DNA from: Flectonema sp. DT1601
Taxonomy: Eukaryota > Euglenozoa > Diplonemea > Diplonemida > Diplonemidae
NCBI GenBank assembly: GCA_964019425.1
Contig: OZ025799.1
Coordinates: 1 to 64,000 of the forward strand
DNA length: 64,000 bases
Reading direction: 5' to 3'
The first letter of the stretch is position 1. Each line of letters begins with the position of its first letter. A program made the position numbers and the translations under genes. The notes beneath the pieces were generated by a model. It was not told where the DNA came from. It searched no databases and was given only the letters and a program-made list of their open reading frames with translations. Positions 40,135 to 49,600 of the stretch are shown piece after piece.

Positions 40135-42054
40135 CTAGTCCTTCGTCTTGGTGCCGCCAATTAACTCAGATCCCCGAAATGCGAGCTTTCTAACATCAGA
40201 CCTGCCGTTTAGATTTCGGGTTTTCAAAACAGCTAATTCGGCCTCGGCTGCTGCCCTCCTCTCCATGGTGGTGTCACGTATCGCTCCAACGATGTCGTGA
40301 GTGTCGATCTTTAGAATCAGATTCTCTGTTTCAAAAGGAAGGTGTTGATTCTTCCACTTGTTTCGATAGTAAAATCTGTCGCGGAGTGTGGCTGCCTGCT
40401 GGGCGGTGTTACAAAAGTCCCCATCAACAGCAACAATACAATCACCTTCTTGAATACCAAACTGCGCAGCAACACCTCCCCCGTCAACTTCCGATACCAC
40501 AACGGAGTCAGATGCCGGACCCAGACCAAGATTCTTATAAATCGGAGGCAGGTCTATAAATTTTAGACCAAGTTCCTCACTGGGCCGCAGTGGAATTATT
40601 TTCAAAAACTCCTTACGAGGTTGGCGCCTCCTCAAATCATCGAGAGCGTCTATCGTCTTATGTGATCGTGATGGAGAAAGTAGTACATTCAAAGTTGGTT
40701 CTGGTCCATACATTTCCATCAGTTCAGAAAGGAGGAGTTCAGGACACTTGCGATACTTTGGAGTTTGAAGTAGTTTTGTTGTTGAAGGAAGACAATCAGG
40801 ATCGTAGTGTCTTAAGAAACGAGCGATTCGTTCTTCCCAGTTTCCGGTCTCAATAATAACAGCACCAAGACGTTCCTCCAGTTCATCAATTCGCTTCTGC
40901 TGGCTCGTAATTGTGTTGGAAGCCTCCTCCCTCGCTCGTTTCTCTGCGTCGATATTCTTTTGGAGGATTCCAACTTCCAGTTTTCGAAGATCTTCAGTTA
41001 ATGAATGAGCTCTATTAACGTGAGTTATTTCATTATTAGAAACTGTTCTTGGAGTCTTCAAACCTTTGGCGGCGTCGTATTCTTTTTTATACCTCCATGG
41101 GAGGTCTGATGCGAGTGCCAAAATAGAACCCCCTCTCCAGGCTGCAATAATTGGATTCTCAATCCTATTGATATTAATTACCGTCCCAGTTGGTAGTTGA
41201 GCGATGAGCTCATTTTGAAGTCGTTCGAGGAGACCAGGAAGTAAGGAACTACCTCCAGTTATTATAATATTGTTGAATAAGATTTGAGGATCTATTTGGG
41301 ATCTCTTAGCAGCTGAAACAATCAATTCGTGCAGACCAACATGAAGTGTCGATGCATCAACGAGTAACTGTCGAGGGTAGAACAGTACTTCAGCTGCTCG
41401 GTACCGCTCGTTAGACATTTCAACTTTTATTACTTCACCTCCTCTAGTGTCGATATCAATTTCATAAGGAGCGATAACTTCCATCAGAGGATTTAATGAT
41501 ACGAAACATTGCATCTCTTTTACATTATTTAACACAGGAAGTGGTAACTCTTGCACATTTAACATCCTCGAGAGGCCGAGTGTTATATCCTTTCCAGCAA
41601 CTCTTGTTGATACTGTTGCTGATTGCTCCGTTTTACCTTGATGAACTATAGATGCGATTGAGTGACCTGATCCTGTTTCAACAATGATTCCTGTTTTTAG
41701 ACCAGCACTGCAAGCAGATAGGACTGCACTGTCTCCGAAGCAGAGAGTTGGAACTTTAAAAGTTTCAAATAATATTTCTGATGTCCTGCTCAACGCTTCT
41801 GGTGATTCTGTTGGAGGGGTCACTACGAGGACGGGATGGTCAGTTCCAAAATTTGTGAAAATCTCTTTCCAAATCCCTTCCATCCGCCCCCAGTCTACAA
41901 CAGTCCCACGATCTCTACATCTCAAACTTGCGCAGCCTGTTTCTGTCTCCACTACTACGTAACTTAAGAACACATGAGAAGGTTGATCTCCCGCAAACCC
42001 AGCCCTCACAGTTTCCCCTCCGATATCGACAACTAATATCGAAGAGGGGTCCAT
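40135..42054 (-). CDS. Actin-like / coiled-coil / PDZ fusion protein
   Basis: This 639-aa protein starts with an actin-fold domain (1-330). Its nucleotide-site strands are recognisable: VVDIGGETVRAGFAGDQP (8-25), a central ETGSGHSI (126-133), and IITGGSSLLPGLLERL (264-279). The actin-type HPVLVVTPP and MFETF-like ILFETF are also present. About 345-400 is a charged coiled coil. About 494-590 reads as a PDZ domain: ELGLKF at the carboxylate loop, then VVVSEVDGGGVAAQFGIQEGDCIVAVDG and the closing helix. A basic/acidic helix ends the protein. Typical Arps lack such a tail, so this looks like a lineage-specific scaffold that could link an actin-like filament or chromatin complex to C-terminal peptide ligands. 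The insert for subdomain 4 is reduced. TTTATTCTACTCAG ends 15 nt upstream of the ATG. Confidence 0.85.
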   Translation of the reverse strand: MDPSSILVVDIGGETVRAGFAGDQPSHVFLSYVVVETETGCASLRCRDRGTVVDWGRMEGIWKEIFTNFGTDHPVLVVTPPTESPEALSRTSEILFETFKVPTLCFGDSAVLSACSAGLKTGIIVETGSGHSIASIVHQGKTEQSATVSTRVAGKDITLGLSRMLNVQELPLPVLNNVKEMQCFVSLNPLMEVIAPYEIDIDTRGGEVIKVEMSNERYRAAEVLFYPRQLLVDASTLHVGLHELIVSAAKRSQIDPQILFNNIIITGGSSLLPGLLERLQNELIAQLPTGTVININRIENPIIAAWRGGSILALASDLPWRYKKEYDAAKGLKTPRTVSNNEITHVNRAHSLTEDLRKLEVGILQKNIDAEKRAREEASNTITSQQKRIDELEERLGAVIIETGNWEERIARFLRHYDPDCLPSTTKLLQTPKYRKCPELLLSELMEMYGPEPTLNVLLSPSRSHKTIDALDDLRRRQPRKEFLKIIPLRPSEELGLKFIDLPPIYKNLGLGPASDSVVVSEVDGGGVAAQFGIQEGDCIVAVDGDFCNTAQQAATLRDRFYYRNKWKNQHLPFETENLILKIDTHDIVGAIRDTTMERRAAAEAELAVLKTRNLNGRSDVRKLAFRGSELIGGTKTKD

Positions 42055-43022
42055 TACTCTATATCACGACTGAGTAGAATAAATAAAATAATTATTAGTT
42101 CTCACTACTACCAATACCACACACTCACGTCTCTTTACTTCCATTAACTTGTCGACCTGTTTGATAAGTAAGCTCTTGAGATGTTAAAAATATTGCAGTC
42201 AGCCTCTGACAATGGGTTTAGATTAAAGTTCCAAATTAGTGGGAGGGATGGTGAATGCGATGGGGAGATCACTTTAATGCGCTGATAAAGAAGTGAGGGA
42301 TTGTTGTGTAAACGTATTTTACATTATTTTTTTGTACCCGTAGGCCTCATCGGAATTAAGAGACAAACAGATCTTCAATTTCTTTTTTAATTTTTAATTC
42401 ATTTCAGTGGCGTTAAACTTTTGTTTGTTAAGAAAAATAAGAAAATATTAAGCCTTAAATTTTAATGGGGAAAGAAAAGAAAACAAAAATACTTTTTTTA
42501 TGAAAAAAAAAAAAATAAACTCAAAACATGCACCAGCTATTTAGTATTTAAGATTGAAAAGGGAAGAGTCAAACACCAAACCTCTTAATGTGTCGCATAC
42601 AGAATTCGTTGGTGGCACTGGTGCAGGATACCCACTTCCTGTGCCCAAACATGTGGAAGCAACAGGTTGCTCTACCATGGCACATTTGACGCACTTTAGA
42701 CTTTTGAGAAAAAAATTAAAGGGGGAAAAGCTACCATAAGATCGGAAAGGGTTAATAAACTCCTACAAAACTACCTTTATGGAAATAGAAAAGTTTTACT
42801 ACAAAATTCGCTGTTCGAACTTGTTATATTGTTTCGTTTTAAAAAAATTAAAATATTTAACTCACCAAACACAATCAGATTATTATAATTTAATTCATTT
42901 TCAACCAAAGTCTAGATCGTGCGGCAAATGCTCTCAGTAATTCTATCTTTCAGACTGCTACGACAACCTACTTTGCATTTGTATGCATTCAAACAGCTAC
43001 CCAGACAGCAACTTCAACATCG
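42055..43022. other. Intergenic with a Cys/His-rich mini-frame
   Basis: About 1 kb, AT-rich. The only coding-like patch is the minus-strand mini-frame 42569-42685, described separately. A/T homopolymers lie near 42300-42520. Confidence 0.5.
42569..42685 (-). CDS. Possible Cys/His-rich microprotein (38 aa)
   Basis: This short minus-strand frame encodes 38 residues with five Cys and four His in zinc-ligand-like spacing (CH...CC..H...H....C.......C..H). It is locally richer in G+C than the spacer around it. A pyrimidine-rich stretch (CCCCCTTTAATTTTTTTCTC) ending in AAAAG lies about 23 nt before the ATG, but there is no CAG/TAG. An overlapping frame begins KCVKCAMVEQPV, so a decayed RING-like finger split over two frames is another reading. 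Size alone makes chance possible. Confidence 0.25.
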   Translation of the reverse strand: MCHGRATCCFHMFGHRKWVSCTSATNEFCMRHIKRFGV

Positions 43023-44817
43023 TTAACTGAGAGAAGAAAACCCTCGAGGAGAGTGACGTGTGTCATTCATATCGAAATTGACTGATCGCTGAACTACTGA
43101 GAGATCTCCCTGTTTTATTATTGTTACAGTATAACTTACTACATAAGTTATATGTGATGGAAACAACAAAACACGGTAATGGATGTGAATAGTTCCCTAA
43201 AGAGATATAATAACATACCACTCCGTAGACAACAACATTATCACCGATATCTGTCTTCACGGAGTTTAGAGTTACCAAAGGAGAGGTTTGTAAGAATTGT
43301 GGAACAGCTTTACCAGATGAAAGTAACAAACGCAATAAAACAGTTATTGACAGCAATGCATCATCAGTTGGTGAGCCGTGAAAGTCGGGGACTAACACAG
43401 CGTTGTTCACATTCTTACGAACACAATCGGGTGTATTTTCAATTATTATTGTTTGATCAAGGTTTCTTCCAAGCCTCTTGAGGTCTTTTGCTTGTCCAAC
43501 CTGTCCAGTAAACCATTTACTGTGTCGATAAACACAATGATGAACTGTAGAGAAGTCCGGATCTATTTCTTCAAGTACCGCTTGAGCATAGCAGCGTTCC
43601 CCAGCTGTCCAAATGATTGTTTCGCAGCGATCAGACGTGCGGAGCATTCGAAGTAATTCATGACACCCTTGTCTAACAGTAAGCGGTCCTGCACGAGCAT
43701 AGACTAGAGTCTCATCAAGGTCTAACACCACTGTGTACTTACTTTGATTTGATAAACTCAGAGGAGGCACTAACGCATCAGTCGTATTATTCCAATCCAT
43801 CGAAGGTGACCTTTTCCTTGCTGGTGAGTGCGAGTAGGTTGCTACCTGCGACTGAAATTGAGGCCGTCCAGTCATCGAAACATCTCTCCTCGGGGAACCT
43901 ACTCCGACAGTAGGAGGAGGTCGTTCCCATTGAGAGATTCTCGAGATGATGTTGTAGTAAAACTTCTTACCAGTTGCAGGATCTGTTGCTTCTTGCCAGT
44001 CGTGAGGTAATGGGGCTGGTCGAGCGACTAAGGGTTCGTATTGAAGTTGTTGTTGTTGTTGTTGTTGTTGTTGTTGCTGCTGCTGCTGCTGCTGTTCAGT
44101 AGCTGCATTCCTGCGAGCTGTTACGTCAGCCCACCACTTATCCCATTCATCCGAAATCGAAACACCAGGTTGTGGTTCCTCTACTTTAGTTGTACCACGA
44201 GGGGAATTCAAGCTCCTCCTCTCTAAGACATCACTACCTGTTGCTTGATCTCTAACAAGGGATCCTAAATCTAATCTCCTAGAAGTATTTGATAAGTAAT
44301 CACTTATCTTTGAATTCATCGACAGCTGAGGCGTACTGTGAGGTGAAGTGTGCGTTCGTGGTGTACGGATCGGAGGAGTAGCAGGACGGACGACATCGCG
44401 AGATGCGTGATCGGAAACCTCCCTCTCGCGGTAGAGAACAGGGCTCGGGTTAGGACCCATGGCAGCGACGGATGGCATATTTCCGGGGAATCCGTTTGTC
44501 GAAAGTCTTCTTCTAAAGGGTTCGGGTGTTGGTGTTGTTGTTCGAGGAGAAGGAATTGAACCTGTTGAGGAATACCCACCTGGTGATCTCTCAATTGGAC
44601 TTCCTGAATTCGGAGAAAAACTTTCTGTTTGATATCTTCCAGTATTTGGTGGAGGAGTGTTGTACCTTTTCTGCCATTCCCTCAACTGACCCCATCGTTC
44701 TTCAAAAGACCTCACTCCCCCTATCTCGTGATCGGCAGCATATCTACCGTGGGGATGGTTACCCAAAACCGGCCCTCCGCTGTAACGCGATGAGTAAGAT
44801 GGTTGCGCAGCGAGCAT
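43023..44817 (-). CDS. WW-domain protein with FCP/SCP-type phosphatase domain, spliced
   Basis: Exon 1 is 44817-43219 (533 codons), and exon 2 is 43109-43023 (28 residues plus stop). Residues 1-230 are Pro/Ser-rich and disordered. A polyglutamine run of 16 Q follows at about 242-257. A WW domain covers about 270-302 (LPHDWQEATDPATGKKFYYN ... QWERPP). A HAD-fold FCP1/SCP/TIM50-like domain follows at about 360-500, with the catalytic DxDxT motif as DLDETLV and a WTAGER and IIIENTPD pattern. The active-site Asp pair is intact, so phosphatase activity on phospho-Ser peptides such as the polymerase II CTD is likely (inference); WW domains also bind phospho-Ser-Pro. TIM50-like import proteins share the fold but usually lose DxDxT. 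Without splicing the frame runs 51 AT-rich codons further to 43063. AACAG lies 10 nt upstream of the ATG. Confidence 0.85.
43110..43218 (-). other. Spliceosomal intron, 109 bp
   Basis: GTATGT donor and AATAATAAAACAG acceptor on the minus strand. It is not a multiple of three and is AT-rich. Splicing changes the last 28 residues of the WW/phosphatase protein. Confidence 0.65.
44047..44094. repeat. Glutamine-codon microsatellite (TTG)10(CTG)6
   Basis: On the minus strand this reads (CAG)6(CAA)10 and encodes 16 Gln in the WW/phosphatase protein. The split into a pure CAG block and a pure CAA block indicates slippage of two codon types. Confidence 0.95.
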
Positions 44818-45094
44818 TTGCGCGAACCTGTTTGGGGGGGAAGTACTTGATTGCGATGCAAGAAATGGTTTCAGAGAACTCTAACAGATTGAGAAAAGGA
44901 TAGTTCCGCCGACATCTTAAGTAAACTGACGGGGGGGGGAATGGTTTCATCAGCAGCATAATATTTGTGAACTATTATCGTGTCGATGATACTGAGCAAC
45001 TACCCACGACATGTGTTTGTACTTCTCATCTAATGCCAGAAGGTATCAGTCGTTCCATCCGTCTCAACGACAACTACTTCAGAGTTAGTCTCCG

Positions 45095-46315
45095 CTACTG
45101 TTGGGCAGCAGCGATGATTTTCTTAATTTCAGTCATCCAATCAACGTTCTCAATATTTCTACCAATCGCAACAATACGAGTACCTCCGGGGAACGGCTGC
45201 TGTAATTTTGTTTTGTCGTACAGTTCGCCGACTCCCTGAATAGCAATCGGGTTGGGGCTGCCTGCTATTTTAAAAACCGCCTTGAGGCGGAGGATTGTTA
45301 TGGGAGATGAAACAGTGTCCCAGAGCATGAATTTCATTATTTGATCAATTGTTGACTCACTGGGAAGTGTTAAGTCCTCATTTGATGACGACAATGTGAT
45401 AGAACCAACAGAAGGAGTGTGTTGATGATTATCTGTTTTCTTATTGTGAGAATTGTGATCACAAGAATCTCCGCACTTATGAGAAGGACCTTCTATCGCA
45501 GTTGAATGGTTCTCATCCGGGTTGAGTTTTCTATCTCCGACTTCTAATAATTTCGATACATTTTCAATCTTCGAAAATGACGTCCTCACCAACAGGGTGT
45601 CCGGGTTTATCTTCTGCAACAGTTTCGTTACCTTGTCGAGGTGTTCCTCGTTGACCAAATCCGTTTTATTTAAAATTAGCGTTCCAGCCAATGCTACTTG
45701 TTGCGTAGCTTCCATGAACCCTCCTTCACCATCCTGCGAAATGTAAGAAATAATCTTCTGAGCGTCGACTACCGTGATAACACCATTTAATATTAAAGGA
45801 GACTCGAGTTCTGGATCCTGCCAGAACATTGAGATGAGTGGAGCAGGATCTGCTAATCCGCTGGTTTCGATGACGATGTGGTCAAAGCGACCCTTTCGCT
45901 TTACGAGGTTTTCAAGTGCTTCTACCGCCTGGTCTTTAAACTGACAACACATACATCCGTTACTCATTTCAATCCAGTCGTCATCTTCATTTCCCTGGTC
46001 GCTTACTCTCATCGCTCGCTCGATGTCATTGCTGTCTCCGAACTCGTTCACCATCACCGCAATTTTCGCTTCTGTTTGAACCGTCAAAATGTGCTGAACC
46101 AGCGTACTTTTCCCACTCCCCAAGAAACCAGTAACAATACTGACTGGTACCTTCCAATCGATACCCGGCCTTCCACCTCCGTTTGCTATCATATCCGCGC
46201 AGGCCTGTTCAATCTCAAACTTCGTCATACCAGATTTCGCACCAGCTGATCCCGTGATGGCCATCTGAGTTGATGTTTCTATCAACTCCGGTGCGTCTTC
46301 GGAATCAGAACTCAT
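45095..46315 (-). CDS. ZNG1: Zinc-regulated GTPase metalloprotein activator (COG0523/CobW)
   Basis: This 406-aa G3E-family GTPase transfers zinc to client metalloenzymes (methionine aminopeptidase 1 in animals and yeast). Walker A is GFLGSGKST (63-71). The metal motif CxCC is present in NGCMCC (119-124). ETSGLADPAP and NKTDLV follow, as in eukaryotic ZNG1. A Cys/His-rich insert (KCGDSCDHNSHNKK ... HQH, about 275-295) adds possible zinc ligands. The C-terminal CobW domain starts near 325. The acidic N-terminal 25 residues resemble the tail that binds the client's zinc finger. Length is normal for the family. CAATCAG lies 12 nt upstream of the ATG. Confidence 0.93.
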   Translation of the reverse strand: MSSDSEDAPELIETSTQMAITGSAGAKSGMTKFEIEQACADMIANGGGRPGIDWKVPVSIVTGFLGSGKSTLVQHILTVQTEAKIAVMVNEFGDSNDIERAMRVSDQGNEDDDWIEMSNGCMCCQFKDQAVEALENLVKRKGRFDHIVIETSGLADPAPLISMFWQDPELESPLILNGVITVVDAQKIISYISQDGEGGFMEATQQVALAGTLILNKTDLVNEEHLDKVTKLLQKINPDTLLVRTSFSKIENVSKLLEVGDRKLNPDENHSTAIEGPSHKCGDSCDHNSHNKKTDNHQHTPSVGSITLSSSNEDLTLPSESTIDQIMKFMLWDTVSSPITILRLKAVFKIAGSPNPIAIQGVGELYDKTKLQQPFPGGTRIVAIGRNIENVDWMTEIKKIIAAAQQ

Positions 46316-46657
46316 TTTAATTGAGACCTGATTGATAATTAATAAACTACTTCAGTGTAATCAACTACTGTAATCATATTATAAGTTGGCTACTTGTTAC
46401 GACATTTGTTGGGGTATTTGCTGAACAGAAACTTATTATAAAATAGATCCAACTTCACTAAACTAAATAACTTATGAAACTCTAGTGGTGGTATCTATTA
46501 GCTTTAGTAAGATATGATTTGATGAGGTACTCAAGTAGCTCAAAGTAGATCAGATCGTCACACAGCAATCTATAAGCCAGAGATATATCCAGCTGTTTGT
46601 CTGTTTTCGGGGATTGGGATATGGATTTCTACCTTTTACATTTATAACTGACGTATG
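46316..46657. other. Intergenic, no gene recognised
   Basis: 342 bp of AT-rich spacer upstream of ZNG1. It contains the CAATCAG acceptor-like site; nothing else seen. Confidence 0.5.
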
Positions 46658-49600
46658 CTACGGACTCCGTTGACAAACCAAATTCCCTCGCTTTGTCTTC
46701 CAGACGGCTCCTGGAGGAGTCGTCTTTGCAGCCGAATTCAGAGCTCCCGCCACTACCCTTTCGGACCATCGTTTCTTCCAGCGTGAGAAAGCACGACAGA
46801 GAAACAGCTTTCGAACACGACGCTCAGAATGATAAGCCTCATCCAGAGTTCCAGAGACACCAGCAGATGTTAGCGCGTCGACAACGGCGAAGAGCGAGGC
46901 ATCTCCAAGATTGCGGCGTTTACGAGTTGTGCGGCGTTTCTTAGAAGAATTCGATAATTGTGTGGAATCAGAGATGGATATAGCGCTCCGTGAGTGGGAA
47001 TTCGAAGAAACAGATTTAGACAGCTGCTGATGTTGTTGTTCAAATTGTTTTTTAAAAGTCTCTTGCAGCCCCCTAAGGGTAGTCAGTTCCGGGTCATCAG
47101 CATTCTTAGCAGCGATACCTGCTCTCGCACATGCAGATTCCGCCTCAATGTGAATAGCAGCGTGATCGTCATCTAGCGACTTCCTCATCGACAAATAGGA
47201 TTCCTGAACTCTTACTTCAACATCAGGTTCATATGTTCCTCCTTCAAATCGAACTTTTAGTACCATCGAGAGAGCTGCTTCCTCGTGATAAAGAATCTGA
47301 TTTAATTCTGACGGGTAGCTAACTGCACCAATTCCTTCCGAAAGTAGTCCCCTCCGAGTGGCTTCAATAAAACATTTTGCCGCGTTGTCGATGTTCGGAT
47401 TAGGACCTTCCAACTGTCTCCAAAATGAATAATAAAGTCCGCGTGGCGGTTGTCGTCCGCGAGACACGCGTTCCGGTGTTGAGATGACTGTCGAATGCGA
47501 TTGGCGTGTTAACTGAGAGTCGTTCATTAGTCGCAAATAAGTAACTCCCCCACTTCCATCATCTCGCACTACACTAGGACGCCTAGAACACCGTTGACGT
47601 TGACCCTCACTTGAAGGAGTACTACTCAGTCCTCTGACTTCCTCTGAAGGAGTTCTTTTACTTCTACTTTTACTCTCTTGTGAAGTTGTCATCTGATCTG
47701 ATACAGTAGCTGATCTCTGTGATTGTCTGATATCAGGTGACTGGAGGTCAGTCAATTCGTTAAACGAAAGTGGTGTCGGGAGCTCTTCCCTGGGAAGTCG
47801 AATTCCACGTCGCTGCTCAGATTCAGGTGGTGAGCTGGTTTGTGTTGATATGCGAAGGGACTTATTTGTGTCTTCGGAACTTTCTTCTTCGTTCTGTTCA
47901 ATAATCTCCTTCTTAATATACTCAGACTTCACTTCAGGTGGGTACTCTGGCTGTGTCTCCCTTTTAGGTTTTTCTTTTGATTTTTTTCTCGTTTTTGAGG
48001 GAATGCTGCTCTGGGACTTTGGAGTTTCAGCTTCTGAATCACGTATATCTGACTTCTTCCGTGAAGAGCTCGCAACTGCTGCACTTTTCTTTTTCTTCTT
48101 CTCTCCAGATGGTTTTTTAGAAATATCTTTTGACGACACACTTTTGATCTTCAGTTCGGTTTCTATTTTCTTAGAAAGGACTTCCTTGTGCGTCATCTCT
48201 GAGTGTTCAGATAAAATATTTGATTGACTACCTGATTGGAGAGGAAGTACAAACATTTCTGTCGATTCGGTCAGTCCGACGTTCAAATCTTCTTTTTGAC
48301 GTACCACTCGAATAACGTTCGAAGACTCGACGAGTTCACTTTTCTGTTTTGGGTCCGCGTGACGGGAAATAATGCGAGTGCTCGAAGATTCGAAGAGTTT
48401 TGCTTTTGGAGCTATTTGAATTATTCTGTTTGTTGACGAAGTTAAATCCTCACGTTGAGGAGTAACACGAGTAGTAGTTAATGATTCAGAGAGTTGAACG
48501 CGACGTGGTGAAGTTATCTTTGCTCCCTCACTTTCAGGAATACGACGACTTTGTGTGGTGTTCGATGTTTCAATCAATTCGACAGCTAACCCAACTCTTA
48601 TTGTCGTGGAACACGGAATTGCGCTGCTGGAAGTACTTTCCTTCAGAACAATGCTTTCTAGTTTTTGCGGAGGTGTTTCTCTTGTCTCAGTACTGACGGA
48701 TGACATCGATGGCGTACATCTGACAATTTCTGGAGGCCTCAGTGGAGTCGAATACTCAGCGCCCGGAATTAACGATCTTCGCAATGTCAAATCTGGGGAC
48801 TCTCCAGAAAACGATGGCGATTTCAACGCCGTTTTCGTAAGCTGCTGCTGCTCTGAAGAGTCCCGTGAGGGTCTTGGAGGAGATACCCAACCCTTTCCTC
48901 TGACGTGAACACTTCGTGAGGGGGCAGATGGCGAGCTTCGACATCTCGCAGTTTGCTTTGAGACTTCCCGTTGTTGTCGTTGTTGTGGGCTTCGGGCTGT
49001 GGCCGATGGCTTAACGGAACTGGTGCCACGAAGACCACGAGATCGCGATGCAGAATCTTCGCGACTGGAAGACCGACCTTTTGCATTACTTGACGCTGTG
49101 CCCCTCATAACCGACGCCAGTGCTGGTGAGGGTGATTTTACCTGTTGATGTGTATCTTTTACAGGTACTACGTCTGGTGACGGCGAACGACAGATATGCT
49201 CACCGCTGGTCTTTGGAGAAGACTTCCCATCATACTGTCTAATTGGTGAAAGTGAACGTGTTCTGCCCAGCGGTGCTGATCGACCAAAGGTTTCTGCAAC
49301 TTGTACGGGTGACGACTTTCTTGGAGACGCTGAGGACAGGCTTTCCAAATCTGTGTTCTTTACGTCACTGACACCAGTAACCGCGGCTGTTGCTTCCTGC
49401 GGAGTTGAAGGAAATGAGGCCGAGACATCATCGAAAGTATTTCCCATTTGACGACCTGATTGAGTTCTTGAAGGAGAACTAGGATGAGGAGATTTCTCTT
49501 CAGCTGTTTCTTCTCGAGTAGGAATCCTGGATTTGGGGCGGCTGCTAGTTAGTGTACTCGACGCTGTTAGTTCCGATAACTTGGTCGCCTCTCTTGCTTC

